Shown here piece by piece: positions 1-8,702 of a stretch of DNA of 64,000 bases. The notes below the pieces were generated by a model. That model ran no database searches, was not told the origin of the DNA, and saw only the letters and a program-made list of their open reading frames with translations. The DNA is from Streptomyces sp. NBC_00287 (GTDB taxonomy: Bacteria > Actinomycetota > Actinomycetes > Streptomycetales > Streptomycetaceae). The stretch is from contig NZ_CP108053.1 of the NCBI RefSeq assembly GCF_036173105.1, positions 9,548,001-9,612,000 of the forward strand, in the 5' to 3' direction. A program made the position numbers and the translations under genes. Position 1 is the stretch's first letter, and each line of letters begins with the position of its first letter.

Positions 1-1
1 C

Positions 2-1144
2 AGCAACTGGCTCCGCCCAGACGCACCGACCAGTGCGGACCGCCTCTTCTGCCACGTCTACGGTCGCGGCGGCCGGTCCTCCGACCAGTTCGTGCCCGGC
101 TGGCCGTACTCGTTCGTCGCCGCACTCGAATCGGGCCGCGCGTCCTGGTGCCAACTGCTGGACGCCGTCCGTCTCGGTCCAGCCGACGACGTCGCCGAGA
201 TCACCGCCATCCAGGTCCGCCGGGTGGTCACGGACCTGATCGAGATGGGCCGCTGGCACCTCGGCGACCGCGACATCCTCATCGTCTTCGACGCCGGCTA
301 CGACGCCCCGCGCATGGCCCACCTCCTTGACGGACTCCCTATCGAGGTTCTCGGGCGGATGCGCTCCGACCGCGTCATGCGACGGCCGACGCCCTCGCTC
401 AAGGAGTACGCCCTGGCCTACCCCCGGGGCGGGCGGCCGCCGAGACACGGTAAGGAGTTCCGCTTTGCCAAGCCGGAGACCTGGGGCGAGCCGGACGCAG
501 CCACGGTGCAGGTCACCGACCGGTACGGCACCGCCCGTGCGATGGCCTGGGACCGCATTCACCCGAGGCTGACCACCCGTTCCGCGTGGATCGACCACAG
601 CGGTGAACTCCCCATCATCGAGGGCACGTTGATCCGCCTCCAGGTCGACCGCCTTCCCGGCGGCCACGACCCACTGCCGCTCTGGCTGTGGTCCTCTGCC
701 ACGGGGCTGAGCGGCAAGGACGTCGACGTCCGCTGGCAGGCGTTCCTGCGCAGGTTCGACCTGGAACACACCTTCCGGCTGATGAAGCAGACCCTCGGCT
801 GGACCCGACCAAAGCTACGCACTCCCGAGGCCGGCGACCGCTGGACCTGGATCGTCATCGCCGCCCACACCCAGCTCCGGCTCACCCGCGAAGCCGCAGC
901 GGACCTCCGCCGCCCCTGGGAGAAGCCGGCCGAGCCCGCACGGCTCACCCCGGCCCGAGTCCGCCGAGGGTTTCGGAACCTCCGCCCGCACCTGCACTGT
1001 CCGGCCCGTGGGCCGAAACCCTCAACACCCGGACCAGGAAGGCCACTTGGCTCCAAGAACCGCCACCCCGCGACCCGCTATGACGTCGGGAAAACGACCA
1101 GGCGACCCGAGAGCATCATCGAACGCGACAGCCGCAGAGGTTAA
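2..1144 (+). CDS. DDE-type transposase, 5' end outside window
   Basis: The frame is open from base 2, before the first ATG at 92, so the gene begins upstream and only about 380 C-terminal residues are visible. The protein resembles the large IS4/IS701-like DDE transposases common in Streptomyces. It has a DILIVFDAGYD block (a likely catalytic aspartate), a GRMRSDRVM strand and a late LEHTFRLMKQTLGW segment that would carry the catalytic glutamate. The C-terminus is rich in Arg, Pro and Lys, as usual for this group. No terminal inverted repeat was identified in the roughly 230 bases downstream. The family is supported by motif pattern only; whether it is functional cannot be judged without the N-terminus. 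Confidence 0.75.
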   Translation, partial: SNWLRPDAPTSADRLFCHVYGRGGRSSDQFVPGWPYSFVAALESGRASWCQLLDAVRLGPADDVAEITAIQVRRVVTDLIEMGRWHLGDRDILIVFDAGYDAPRMAHLLDGLPIEVLGRMRSDRVMRRPTPSLKEYALAYPRGGRPPRHGKEFRFAKPETWGEPDAATVQVTDRYGTARAMAWDRIHPRLTTRSAWIDHSGELPIIEGTLIRLQVDRLPGGHDPLPLWLWSSATGLSGKDVDVRWQAFLRRFDLEHTFRLMKQTLGWTRPKLRTPEAGDRWTWIVIAAHTQLRLTREAAADLRRPWEKPAEPARLTPARVRRGFRNLRPHLHCPARGPKPSTPGPGRPLGSKNRHPATRYDVGKTTRRPESIIERDSRRG

Positions 1145-1378
1145 AAGACAAGCTCAACGGCAAACAGCCATCAGCCACACCCGGTCCTCCCGGACCGGCC
1201 AACATTCTTAAGGAACAGTCATGCCGGGCCCGGAGGCCAGCGGCCCTCTTGCAGGACCGCGAAGAAGATAACGGGGGGTACGGTTCCCCGTGGGTGCTGA
1301 GAACGGAGACCAGCATGCCCTCACTGGACGGCTGACCGCCGACGAGCCGAGCGGGTCGGAGACGGGCGTAACCGCCGC

Positions 1379-2626
1379 TCAGTCGAACTCGCGCAGTGCA
1401 GCGACCAGCTGGTCTCCCTCGCTGGCGCCACGGCGCAGCAGAACCGCTGCTGTCGTATGCAACTCGTTCCATGAGTGCGGGCGCCCGATGGCCGCCGCAT
1501 CAGACACGCTTGCCGCGGCCACCGTGAGGGCCTGCGCAGGTTCACCTGCCCCGGCAAGTGCATGCGCGAGGCAGGCGCGATACCACGTCTTGTCCCGCCG
1601 GTACTCGTCCGGCAGCGCGTCCAGGCCGACCGTGAGATGGTCGACTGCCGTACGCCAGTTCCGTAGATGTAGTGCGGCCATGCCCCGTTGCAGGGTGAAC
1701 CAGGTCTCGCCGTAGAAGTACATCCACGGCGGCTCGTCCTCCGGGTGCTCGGATGCTCGACAGATCAGGTCCTGCGCGTCGTCCAGGAGCCGTTCGGCGT
1801 CGTCAGCATCGCCATTGAGCGCATGCCCGCGGGCGGCCATCTGGGCGGCCATACCCTGCACGCCGAGAGACGTGCCCGGGGCCGACCAGCGCGCCGCCTC
1901 AGCGAGCCGCACGCAGCGCGTTCCGCGCCCGCCAGACCAGGCCATGTGCGCCTTCATGCTGAGCGTCGTGGCGGCCATGTTCGCGTCTCCGGCCTCCAGC
2001 GCCCATTCGTGGCTGCGGTCGTACCAGGCCAGCGCGGCGGCCGGCTGTCCCTGGTCCTGCGCCATCCATGCCAGGAACTGCGCATGTTCGGAGGCGAGGC
2101 GCACCACGCGGTCGACGAGGGGGCCGCGGGCGCCTGCGTACAGGTCGACGACGGTCCGCAGCTGCTGGCGCATCACGTCAACGAGGGGCCGCGATCCGAT
2201 CTCGTCCTCGGCTCGTCGGTGCTCAGCCAGGAGCCGGTCAAGCCAATCCAGGGTGGCGGCATCCACCCGGTGCCCGGTGCTGACGACGCTGGTCACACGG
2301 GCCAGAAGATCCTCGTCGGGTCCCGGACCGGCCAGCGCGAGCGCTGGGACCGGCGCCGGGGCCGGCCGCTCCGCTTCGGACCGAAGGCGGGCGGGGATCT
2401 CCAGGCCGGACAGGATCCGCTGCTGCACGTCGGCAGAGGTCACGCGGCGTCGGCCGCGTTCGATGTCTGACACGTCCGATTGGACCAGGCCAACGCGTTC
2501 ACCGAGCCTTGTCTGGCTCAGGCCGGTGAGCCTCCGGTAGGTGCGGAACGCGGCGCCCCAGTCCGCGGCGGCGACTGCCGCGGCGAGCGCGGGATGTGAC
2601 CAGAGGTCGATGTGGGAGTCCCCCAT
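1379..2626 (-). CDS. XRE-family regulator with TPR-like C-terminal region
   Basis: The protein is about 415 residues. Residues 27-72 form a Cro/C1-type helix-turn-helix (LSQTRLGERVGLVQSDVSDIERGRR), followed by a long helical region with Ala-rich TPR-like repeats (QPAAALAWYDRSHEWALEAGD, and so on). This layout is typical of Streptomyces regulators that sit beside small biosynthetic or signalling cassettes. I chose the ATG at 2626 (MGDSHIDLW) rather than the longer frame start at 2689, because the upstream extension is Pro-rich and non-conserved and a GGGGAG lies just ahead of the ATG. It diverges from the cassette starting at 2765 and is its likely local regulator (inference). Confidence 0.8.
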   Translation of the reverse strand: MGDSHIDLWSHPALAAAVAAADWGAAFRTYRRLTGLSQTRLGERVGLVQSDVSDIERGRRRVTSADVQQRILSGLEIPARLRSEAERPAPAPVPALALAGPGPDEDLLARVTSVVSTGHRVDAATLDWLDRLLAEHRRAEDEIGSRPLVDVMRQQLRTVVDLYAGARGPLVDRVVRLASEHAQFLAWMAQDQGQPAAALAWYDRSHEWALEAGDANMAATTLSMKAHMAWSGGRGTRCVRLAEAARWSAPGTSLGVQGMAAQMAARGHALNGDADDAERLLDDAQDLICRASEHPEDEPPWMYFYGETWFTLQRGMAALHLRNWRTAVDHLTVGLDALPDEYRRDKTWYRACLAHALAGAGEPAQALTVAAASVSDAAAIGRPHSWNELHTTAAVLLRRGASEGDQLVAALREFD

Positions 2627-2764
2627 AACTCCCCAATATAGGGCGGGGCTATAGGGCCATGGGATGGGAACAACAGGCGCCCGGCGCAAGGGTCTTTACC
2701 CAAGGACCCCGGCGACCGCGCGAACGGCCCCGGGGCGTGGCCAACGCTGCTGAGGAGCGTCGAC

Positions 2765-3304
2765 ATGACGAACAGTACGGCCCGGAGCGGGGCGTTCACA
2801 CCGCCGAGTCCGCCCTCGACAGGTGAGGTTGAGGCCTGGCTTGCCTCCGCGCACTCCTCGCCCGCCGTGGTGCACCGGGAGTGGAGCAGCGCCGCTAGGC
2901 TTGCCCTGATCCCGCTGGGGCGGCTCTTCGAGGCGGTCCGTATCGCCGCCGCCGGCGCTCACCACGTGTTCGCCAGCCATGACCCGTCGGTCGTGAGCCG
3001 GCGGCTGGCGCGCCATCTGCAGGGCGGTCCGGTCGTTCACGATCCTGAGGGCGGCCGCTACTACGCCCTGGTCCCGCCCGGCACCGCTGCGAACTGGCGG
3101 GCGCCCGCCGCCCAGTGCCTCGGAGAGGGCACGTACCTGGGCGTTCCCCGCCCCGATCTCACGGAGCTGGACGAGGGCACGCTCGCGTCGTACTGGGCGG
3201 TGCCGATGATCGGGCCGGGCAAGCTCTGTGATCCGACGGATGTGCTGGCGCTGGTGATGGTCGGCGGCTGCCTGGCCGACGACGACAACGAGGCAGCGTC
3301 ATGA
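2765..3304 (+). CDS. Conserved hypothetical, paralogue of the 5681 gene
   Basis: The protein is 179 residues with no recognised enzyme motif. Its central part (GPVVHDPEGGRYYALVPPG, then W, a CLG, YLGVP and a late YW) matches, in order, the pattern in the protein at 5681-6220 (GPVIEDPDSGWLYWLVPPG, W, CLG, ITLP, YW). The two are therefore paralogues of one family bracketing this cassette. Its ATG (3301) overlaps the stop codon, giving tight coupling to the next gene. The start at 2765 is preceded by GAGGAGCG. Function unknown; a substrate- or nucleotide-handling role is only a guess. Confidence 0.6.
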   Translation: MTNSTARSGAFTPPSPPSTGEVEAWLASAHSSPAVVHREWSSAARLALIPLGRLFEAVRIAAAGAHHVFASHDPSVVSRRLARHLQGGPVVHDPEGGRYYALVPPGTAANWRAPAAQCLGEGTYLGVPRPDLTELDEGTLASYWAVPMIGPGKLCDPTDVLALVMVGGCLADDDNEAAS

Positions 3305-3801
3305 AGGCCACCGGGAGTCGTGAGGGTGTGAGCGCGCCGCCGGTGGACGTCGCCACGATGCGCGCGAGAGTGGCCGAGGTGCTTCCGCCCGAGGTGACCC
3401 CGACCGACCGCGGCACGCTTCAGACGCTGACTGGCCTGCTGCGCGGCCACTTACAGCTGCTCATCCCGGAGATCGAACAGCTCGCGGCGCTGCTGACCGT
3501 CGGCGACGTCCCGCGCTACTGCGCGCAAGCCTGTGTCGGCGAGGCCCGCGGGAAGCTGAACGCTCGCCCTGGTCTGATGTCTTACGACGCTGTCGCGCAT
3601 GTGCGCAGACTCGGCCGGTCGTTGCTGGCGCTGTGCGACCACTACGAGGCGTTGACCGGTGTCCGGATGTGCCTGGCCTGCGACCGGCCCCTCAGGGAGG
3701 GCGAGGCGACACTGCCCTACGGCAAGGCGAGCCCGTCGGCAGGAGCGGTCGTGGCGGGCCGGATCCACGACCACTGCGCCAACACCGTCCGCATCCGCTG
3801 A
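3301..3801 (+). CDS. Hypothetical protein with Cys/His zinc-binding-like C-terminus
   Basis: The protein is 166 residues. The N-terminal two thirds are helical (LTGLLRGHLQLLIPEIEQ). The C-terminal third holds MCLACDRPL, then GRIHDHC, a CxxC...HxHC arrangement that could bind one zinc ion. The ATG overlaps the stop of the upstream gene (ATGA), so the two should be translated together. Downstream, 3802-4010 contains strong GC hairpins (GCCCGTCCCGCC pairing with GGCGGGACGGGC at about 3880-3925) but no convincing small gene. Function is unknown; an adaptor or DNA-associated role is possible. Confidence 0.6.
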   Translation: MKATGSREGVSAPPVDVATMRARVAEVLPPEVTPTDRGTLQTLTGLLRGHLQLLIPEIEQLAALLTVGDVPRYCAQACVGEARGKLNARPGLMSYDAVAHVRRLGRSLLALCDHYEALTGVRMCLACDRPLREGEATLPYGKASPSAGAVVAGRIHDHCANTVRIR

Positions 3802-4010
3802 CCCGGCCCCCGCCCTGCCCTGGCGTGAAAGGGGTCCCAAGGCGACCCCAGGATCGGGGTCGCACCCCCACAAGCCGCCCGTCCCGCCGGCGTACCCCCG
3901 GCAGTCCCTGGCGGGACGGGCCTGCCAACCCCCGCCCCGGTTCCCCCAACCCTGGACAGGTCGAGCGACCGGGGCGGGTCCCCTTCCGGCTCCCCTGACT
4001 GGAGGACCGT

Positions 4011-4250
4011 ATGACGACGGCCCTGGCCTCGAAGCCCGCCCATGATGCCGCGGCCAGCATCCGCTCCGTCGAGCTGGAACTCACCAGCTGCTGCCGGCTG
4101 GCGTGCTGCCACTGCTGCGCCAGCTCCGGCCCGAAGGCCAGCCCGGACACTTTGTCCGGCCACGACTCCGGGCAGGCCATTGCGGCCATCGCCGGACTCG
4201 GTATTCCTGCCGTGCACCCCTCGCCGTCCCGATCTGCGGCGCCGCGCACT
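4011..4250 (+). pseudogene. Truncated radical-SAM-like protein, N-terminal stump
   Basis: An ATG with a good ribosome site (GGAGGA at 4001-4006) opens a protein whose residues 22-40 read ELELTSCCRLACCHCC, containing a CxxxCxxC motif as used by radical SAM enzymes to hold the 4Fe-4S cluster. About 68 residues in, after AIAGLGIPAV, the expected GGEP-type strand and the rest of the barrel are absent. The frame then runs through unrelated sequence into the next gene. This looks like an internal deletion leaving only the cluster-binding end. Family call rests on the single motif and its position. Confidence 0.45.
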
Positions 4251-4482
4251 TCGACCATGGGGCGCGGTCACTGTCTCGTCGATTTCATGGCAGGCACTTG
4301 GGGTGTTACCGAGGGCACAACGAGCTGGTGCACTCTCCCTCTCGCTGAAGGACCTACTGACATGCAACTCGTTGCGGAGACCGCGCCGGTCTGGCACAGG
4401 ATCCCGCTGGCTCTCCCCGCGGATCGCAGTGCCGCGTTAGAGGTCCTAACAGAAGCTGTTGATCATGTGACCTTCGGCTTGG

Positions 4483-5318
4483 ATGGTCGTTGGTCTGGTC
4501 GTGGGAAAGCGACAGTCGCGGCCTTGGATCGTGTCGGATGAACTGTGGTCGCTCATCGAGCCGTTGCTGCCCGAGCCGGGGCCGAAGCTGGTGGAGGGCC
4601 GGCCGCGGGTACCGGACCGGCAGGCCTTGTGCGGGATCCTGTTCGTGCTGCACACCGGCATCCAATGGGAGTACCTCCCACAGGAGTTGGGCTTCGGCTC
4701 GGGCATGACGTGCTGGCGGCGGCTGGCCGCCTGGAACGAGGCCGGCGTGTGGGACGAACTGCACCTGATACTGCTGAAGAAGCTGCGGGTAGCGAAGAAG
4801 CTGGACTGGTCGCGGGCGGTGATCGACTCCTCCCACGTGCGGGCCGCTCGGCGCGGCCCAAAAGCGGCCCCAGCCCGGTCGACCGCGCACGGCCGGGCAG
4901 CAAGCACCACGTCCTCACCGACGCCCAGGGCATCCCGCTCGCGGTGTCCCTGACCGGCGGAAACCGCAACGACGTCACGCAGTTGCTGCCCCTGCTGGAC
5001 AAGGTCCCGGCCGTGGCCGGCGTCGTCGGCCGGCCCCGACGCAGACCCGATGCGCTCCTCGCCGACCGCGGCTACGACCACGACAAGTACCGCCGATTGC
5101 TCTGGGCCCGCGGCATCCGTCCGGTCATCGCCGAACGAGGACAGGAACACGGCAGCGGCCTGGGCATGTTCCGCTATGTGGTCGAGCGCACGATCGCCTG
5201 GCTGCACGGTTTCCGCCGCCTGCGGATCCGCTGGGAACGACGCGACGACATCCACGAAGCCTTCCTCGGCCTCGCCACCTGCCTCATCACCCACCGCCAC
5301 GTCCAACGCCTTTGTTAG
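4483..5318 (+). CDS. IS5-family transposase made by -1 frameshift
   Basis: The first frame (4483-4953) encodes the N-terminal domain (SDELWSLIEPLLPE) and the first catalytic aspartate in AVIDSSHVRA. The second frame, ending at 5318, carries DALLADRGYDHDKYR (second Asp) and VVERTIAWLHGFRRLRIRWE (Glu, with the Y/R/K-type helix). Frames overlap at a canonical slippery heptamer C_CCA_AAA at 4857-4863; a -1 shift gives a continuous protein of about 278 residues. This two-frame design is known for the IS427 group. It appears intact. Confidence 0.85.
4857..4863 (+). other. Programmed -1 frameshift site
   Basis: CCCAAAA lies in the X_XXY_YYZ register of the first transposase frame (C CCA AAA). Moving back one base joins it to the frame encoding the catalytic half. 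A GC-rich stretch follows and could form a stimulatory structure, which I did not model. Confidence 0.7.
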
Positions 5319-5680
5319 GACCTCTTAGCCCGCCTCCAGGCCCGAACCTTGCTCACTGTGCTGGGCTGGTCTGGAGACCATTACTGTGCGATCGACGTCC
5401 TGCACGTCCTCGTCGACAATGCGGTCGAGCACGGCCACGCGCTCACAGCCGCAGGACAACGGCTGGCCGCCTGTCTCAGCGTCACCGAAGCTCACGAACT
5501 GCTCGTCGACGTCACGGACCCCAACCCCACATTCCCTCACTTCGACAAGGCGATCGCCGGCGAACTGGGCCACGGCCTTGGGGAAGTTGCGTGCCAGGGC
5601 GTGGCCCTCTCATGGTTTGTCAGCCCTGAGTTCGACGGTAAGACGGTCCGTGCCGTCCTGCGCCCGGGTCCGGTGGCCCA

Positions 5681-6220
5681 GTGATCGCCCCTGCCGAGGC
5701 GCTGCCGCCAGGCAGCGCAGTGATGCAGCACCTGGTCGAGTCCGTCGGCACAGCCTGTTGCCCGGCCGCCGACTTGGCCGACCTCGCCGAAGTGGTCCGC
5801 GCTCTGTTGGCTGTTGAGGCCCGCCGCGACACCCGCGTCCGCCTCGGGGGCCATCTCTTCGACGTCGTCATCACCAGTTCCGGCGTCCAGGCCCGCAGTG
5901 TTGTGGCCCTGATGGATGAGATCCAGGGCGGATGCGGGCCTGTGATCGAGGATCCCGACAGCGGGTGGCTCTACTGGCTCGTCCCACCCGGTTCCTCCGG
6001 CCGGTGGGAGCCGCACACCCACGCCGTGTGCCTCGGTGCACCTCACACGATCACCCTGCCGTCGCTGAACCGGACCGTGCCGCCGGGCCCGTACTGGTTG
6101 CGGCCCTCGGCCAGTGACCGGCTCGTGCCAACGGCGCCGCTGCGGGAAGCCGTGGCGCAGCTGCGGCCCGAGCCGCCTCCGCACGCTGCGTTCACGGCCC
6201 GGCTTGGCATATTCCCCTGA
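5681..6220 (+). CDS. Conserved hypothetical, paralogue of the 2765 gene
   Basis: The protein is 179 residues and starts at a GTG that overlaps the stop of the split ATPase gene (GTGA), so it was the last gene of that operon. It shares with the 2765 product, in order, a GP(V/I)xxDPxxG(W/R)xYxLVPPG strand, a Trp about six residues later, CLG and a late YW followed by a Pro-rich tail. IS insertion upstream probably reduces or abolishes its coupled translation. No known domain could be named. Confidence 0.6.
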   Translation: MIAPAEALPPGSAVMQHLVESVGTACCPAADLADLAEVVRALLAVEARRDTRVRLGGHLFDVVITSSGVQARSVVALMDEIQGGCGPVIEDPDSGWLYWLVPPGSSGRWEPHTHAVCLGAPHTITLPSLNRTVPPGPYWLRPSASDRLVPTAPLREAVAQLRPEPPPHAAFTARLGIFP

Positions 6221-6780
6221 GACACCGTGCTCGTCGGCGGGTGACTTCTTGGGACGTCGCCGGGCACGGGCTGACCCCTGCGGCTGAGGCGGGCTTCAGC
6301 CACCTCAACTGGCAACGAGCGCCTCCACGTTGAAAGGCGCACCGCAACGGTCCCGCTCCACTCCAGAACACGCCTACGACCTGCGGTGTTGCGGACTTCT
6401 TCGCAACAGGACACGCGCGCTGCCGGCCGAACTGGAGTCGTTGCGCGAGCTGCACGACAAGGTTGTGACGCAGATGAAGGCCCACAGCGTCGCTCGACAG
6501 CCGCGGACGAGGCGCAAGAACGGCTGAGAGGGCAGAGCGGCGGAGCCGTCAGTTCGCGAACGAGCAGCAGCCAAGCGCCGCCGCCGGTAGGGGAGACCGA
6601 GGCGCAATTGCTCTGGTCTCGCGAGTGCGAATGTCTGCTGTCGTCTCAGTTGATGTGGTCCGGTGCGGCGTGTGACGGCTGGCTTCCCCCATTGCCATAG
6701 CTACAGGACGAAGGGCTCCGGGAGAGGCGCCATTCGGTCACAGCGGGACGGCCGATGGGTGGTGGCTCGGGGCCTGCCAG
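6221..6780. other. Gene-poor interval with short unassigned remnants
   Basis: This holds only short frames. A plus-strand frame at about 6405-6527 (ELESLRELHDKVVTQMKAH) looks like a coiled-coil tail of a lost protein, and nothing upstream of it is convincing. No RNA gene or terminator was recognised. Confidence 0.4.
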
Positions 6781-7158
6781 TCAGCTGGCCGCGGCCGTCC
6801 CCAGCTGTTCCCGGTGCGCCCGGGCCGTGGCCATCAGCCGGTCGAGCGTGTCCCTGGTTCGCACGAGGTCGGCGATGTGTGTGGAGAGCCGCTCGCGCTC
6901 CAGAGCCATCCGCTCCAGCGCAGAGTCGGAGTTCTCCTCGCTGGGCGCGTCGACGCAGGGCAGGAGTTCGGCGATGGTGCGGCTGGACAGGCCCGCGGCG
7001 TACAACCGCTGGATGAACGCGACCCGCTCGACCTCGCCGTCCGTGTAGTGCCGCTGCCCGCTGGGACTGCGGGTGCTGGTGAGCAGCCCCTGCTCCTCGT
7101 AGTAACGCACGGACCGGACACTGACTCCGGCCCGTGACGCGAGCTCCCCGATGCGCAC
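6781..7158 (-). CDS. MerR-family transcriptional regulator
   Basis: The protein is 125 residues, the usual MerR size. It has the N-terminal winged helix (MRIGELASRAGVSVRSVRYYE) and QGLL, then the SGQRHY wing, and a C-terminal dimer helix (ERMALERERLSTHIADLVRTRD). It lacks a metal-binding Cys cluster; a single Cys lies in ELLPCVD. It diverges from the ene-reductase gene at 7276, with a MerR-type operator between them, so it most likely controls that gene and itself. It is close in sequence to the second MerR at 28864 and should read the same operator. Confidence 0.9.
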   Translation of the reverse strand: MRIGELASRAGVSVRSVRYYEEQGLLTSTRSPSGQRHYTDGEVERVAFIQRLYAAGLSSRTIAELLPCVDAPSEENSDSALERMALERERLSTHIADLVRTRDTLDRLMATARAHREQLGTAAAS

Positions 7159-7193
7159 AAGGCCCTCCCGGCTGAGTTCTGCGTCACAGACAC

Positions 7194-7226
7194 TTGCCTC
7201 TGACGTCAGTGTGAGGTTTTAGCGTA
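7194..7226 (+). promoter_or_regulatory. MerR-type operator/promoter for the ene-reductase
   Basis: TTGCCT (7194-7199) and TTAGCG (7219-7224) are separated by 19 bases, the over-long spacer MerR activators act on. The spacer holds an imperfect dyad, CTGACGTCAGTGTGAGG. The same boxes and spacing occur upstream of the SDR gene at 28787. Confidence 0.65.
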
Positions 7227-7275
7227 GCCGCCGTGCCCGAGGCGCGGGCACGGCGGACCGCGAAGGAGTCCCGAC

Positions 7276-8349
7276 ATGACGACCCTTTTCACCAGCTACC
7301 GGCTCGGCGGCCTCACGCTGCCCAACCGGATGGTCATGGCCCCGATGACCCGGGTCCGGGCCGCCGCCGGCGGCCTGGCGACGCCGTCGATGGCGATCTA
7401 CTACGCCCAGCGGGCCACGGCCGGGCTGATCGTGAGCGAGGGGGTGCAGCCGAGCGCGATCGGGCAGTCCAGCCCGGGTACACCGGGACTGCACACCGAC
7501 GAGCAGGTCGAGGCATGGCGCCCCGTGACCGCCGCCGTCCACGCCAACGGCGGACGGATCTTCGCCCAGCTCATGCACGGCGGCCGGGTCTCACATTCCG
7601 ACACCACCGGCCTGCAGCCGGTCGGGCCCTCGGCCGTCCCCGCCGTCGGCGACGTGTTCACCCCGACCGGGCTCCAGCCCGCTCCGATGCCGCGCGCGCT
7701 GGACACCGCCGAAGTGCCCGAGCACGCACAGTCTTACGCCCGGGCCGCCCGCCGCGCCGTCGACGCGGGCTTCGACGGCGTGGAACTGCACGGCGCCAAC
7801 GGCTACCTGATCTCGCAGTTCCTCTCGTCCAACGCCAACCTGCGCACGGACCGCTACGGAGGCCCGATCGCCAACCGGATCAGGTTCGCCGTCGAAGCGG
7901 CCGCCGCCACCGTCGAGGCCGTCGGCGGGGCCAGGACCGGCATCCGGCTCTCACCAGGCGGAACGTTCTGGGGAGTCGAGGACACCGACGTCCGCGAGCT
8001 CTACACCGCGCTGCTGACCGAACTGGCCCCCCTCGGGCTGGCATACGTGCACCTCGAAGCCACCGCCGACGAAGAGGTGCTCGTCGCCCTGCGCCGGGCG
8101 TGGCCGGGCACCCTCGTCATGAACCCCGTGCTTCCGATGGGACCGAAGCAGACCAGCCGGGACGACGCCGACCGCTGGCTCGGCCTGGGCGCCGATCTCA
8201 TCAGCTTCGGCCGCGCCTTCCTCGCCAACCCCGACCTGGTCGAGCGGCTGCGGGGCGGGCTTCCGATCGCCCCCGTCGACGAGGCCACGTACTACCAGGG
8301 CGGTGACGCGGGCTACCTGACCTACTCGGCCCACCAGTACGCGGCTTGA
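7276..8349 (+). CDS. Alkene reductase, Old Yellow Enzyme family
   Basis: The 357-residue protein is full length for FMN-dependent ene-reductases. It has the N-terminal FMN strand (LPNRMVMAPMTRVRA), the FAQLMHGGRVSH block, GFDGVELHGANGYLISQFLS (with the substrate-binding His/Asn pair), the RTDRYGG loop and the C-terminal phosphate-binding DLISFGRAFLANPDL. It would reduce activated C=C bonds with NAD(P)H in the cytoplasm. Divergence from a MerR gene suggests induction by an electrophile or another small molecule. The ATG is preceded by GAAGGAG. Confidence 0.93.
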   Translation: MTTLFTSYRLGGLTLPNRMVMAPMTRVRAAAGGLATPSMAIYYAQRATAGLIVSEGVQPSAIGQSSPGTPGLHTDEQVEAWRPVTAAVHANGGRIFAQLMHGGRVSHSDTTGLQPVGPSAVPAVGDVFTPTGLQPAPMPRALDTAEVPEHAQSYARAARRAVDAGFDGVELHGANGYLISQFLSSNANLRTDRYGGPIANRIRFAVEAAAATVEAVGGARTGIRLSPGGTFWGVEDTDVRELYTALLTELAPLGLAYVHLEATADEEVLVALRRAWPGTLVMNPVLPMGPKQTSRDDADRWLGLGADLISFGRAFLANPDLVERLRGGLPIAPVDEATYYQGGDAGYLTYSAHQYAA

Positions 8350-8702
8350 CTCCAAGCTGCGGCGAACGAGCAAAACCAGCGCGGGCGGTGGTGCTCAGCC
8401 CCGCTCACGAGCACCCCCGCCAGCTGCCCCAGCCCTTTACGCACGAACGTGGAACACGTCGGGCAGCACCGGCACCCAGACGCCCGAGGCGCCACCTGCT
8501 ACAGCGACACCTCCCTCGAACAACCTGGCGGACCAGATCACCTAAGACGACGAGCGAATCGGACCCGTTCATCCGAGACGAGGACCAGATCGGTAGATAC
8601 GGGACACCGCCAGCCTGACGCGTCGGCTGGCACCCGCTGTCCTGTGCCATCGATTCCTAATGCCGTTTGTCAAGCCGCGAGAGCGGAGGGCGGTACGACC
8701 TT
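8350..8702. other. Intergenic interval without a recognisable gene
   Basis: Only short frames with poor coding character occur. It lies between the ene-reductase and the IS110 remnant and may include the lost right flank of that element. Confidence 0.4.

Larger units (their letters stand above)
4440..5324 (+). mobile_element. IS5-family insertion sequence, complete, 885 bp
   Basis: The ends are inverted repeats: GAGGTCCTAACA reads inward from 4440 and again on the other strand from 5324. A TTA flanks both sides (4437-4439 and 5325-5327), a 3-bp target duplication consistent with IS5-family elements of the IS427 type. It carries one transposase in two overlapping frames. The clean duplication and intact ends suggest a recent insertion. 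Confidence 0.88.
4362..5684 (+). pseudogene. HATPase_c-type ATP-binding protein split by an IS element
   Basis: The gene starts at ATG 4362 with TGAAGG upstream, is interrupted after codon GCG-TTA by the element at 4440-5324, and resumes at 5325 to end at 5684. Removing the element and one TTA copy restores an in-frame join (SAALARLQARTLL). The rejoined protein of about 145 residues has an N-box (VLVDNAVEHG) and a G-box (GHGLGEV), the signature of the small anti-sigma-like ATPases of Streptomyces. The 3' end overlaps the next start (GTGA at 5681). As it stands the gene is inactivated. Confidence 0.8.

Noticed and set aside
3802..4010. Possible precursor peptide gene before the radical-SAM-like stump
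   Set aside because: The only short frames are Pro/Arg-rich with no leader or Cys-rich core; strong hairpins explain the composition better.
4011..4541. A 176-codon frame as one intact protein
   Set aside because: After the CxxxCxxC region it reads out of phase through the ATPase start and into the IS left end, so it is a stump plus read-through.
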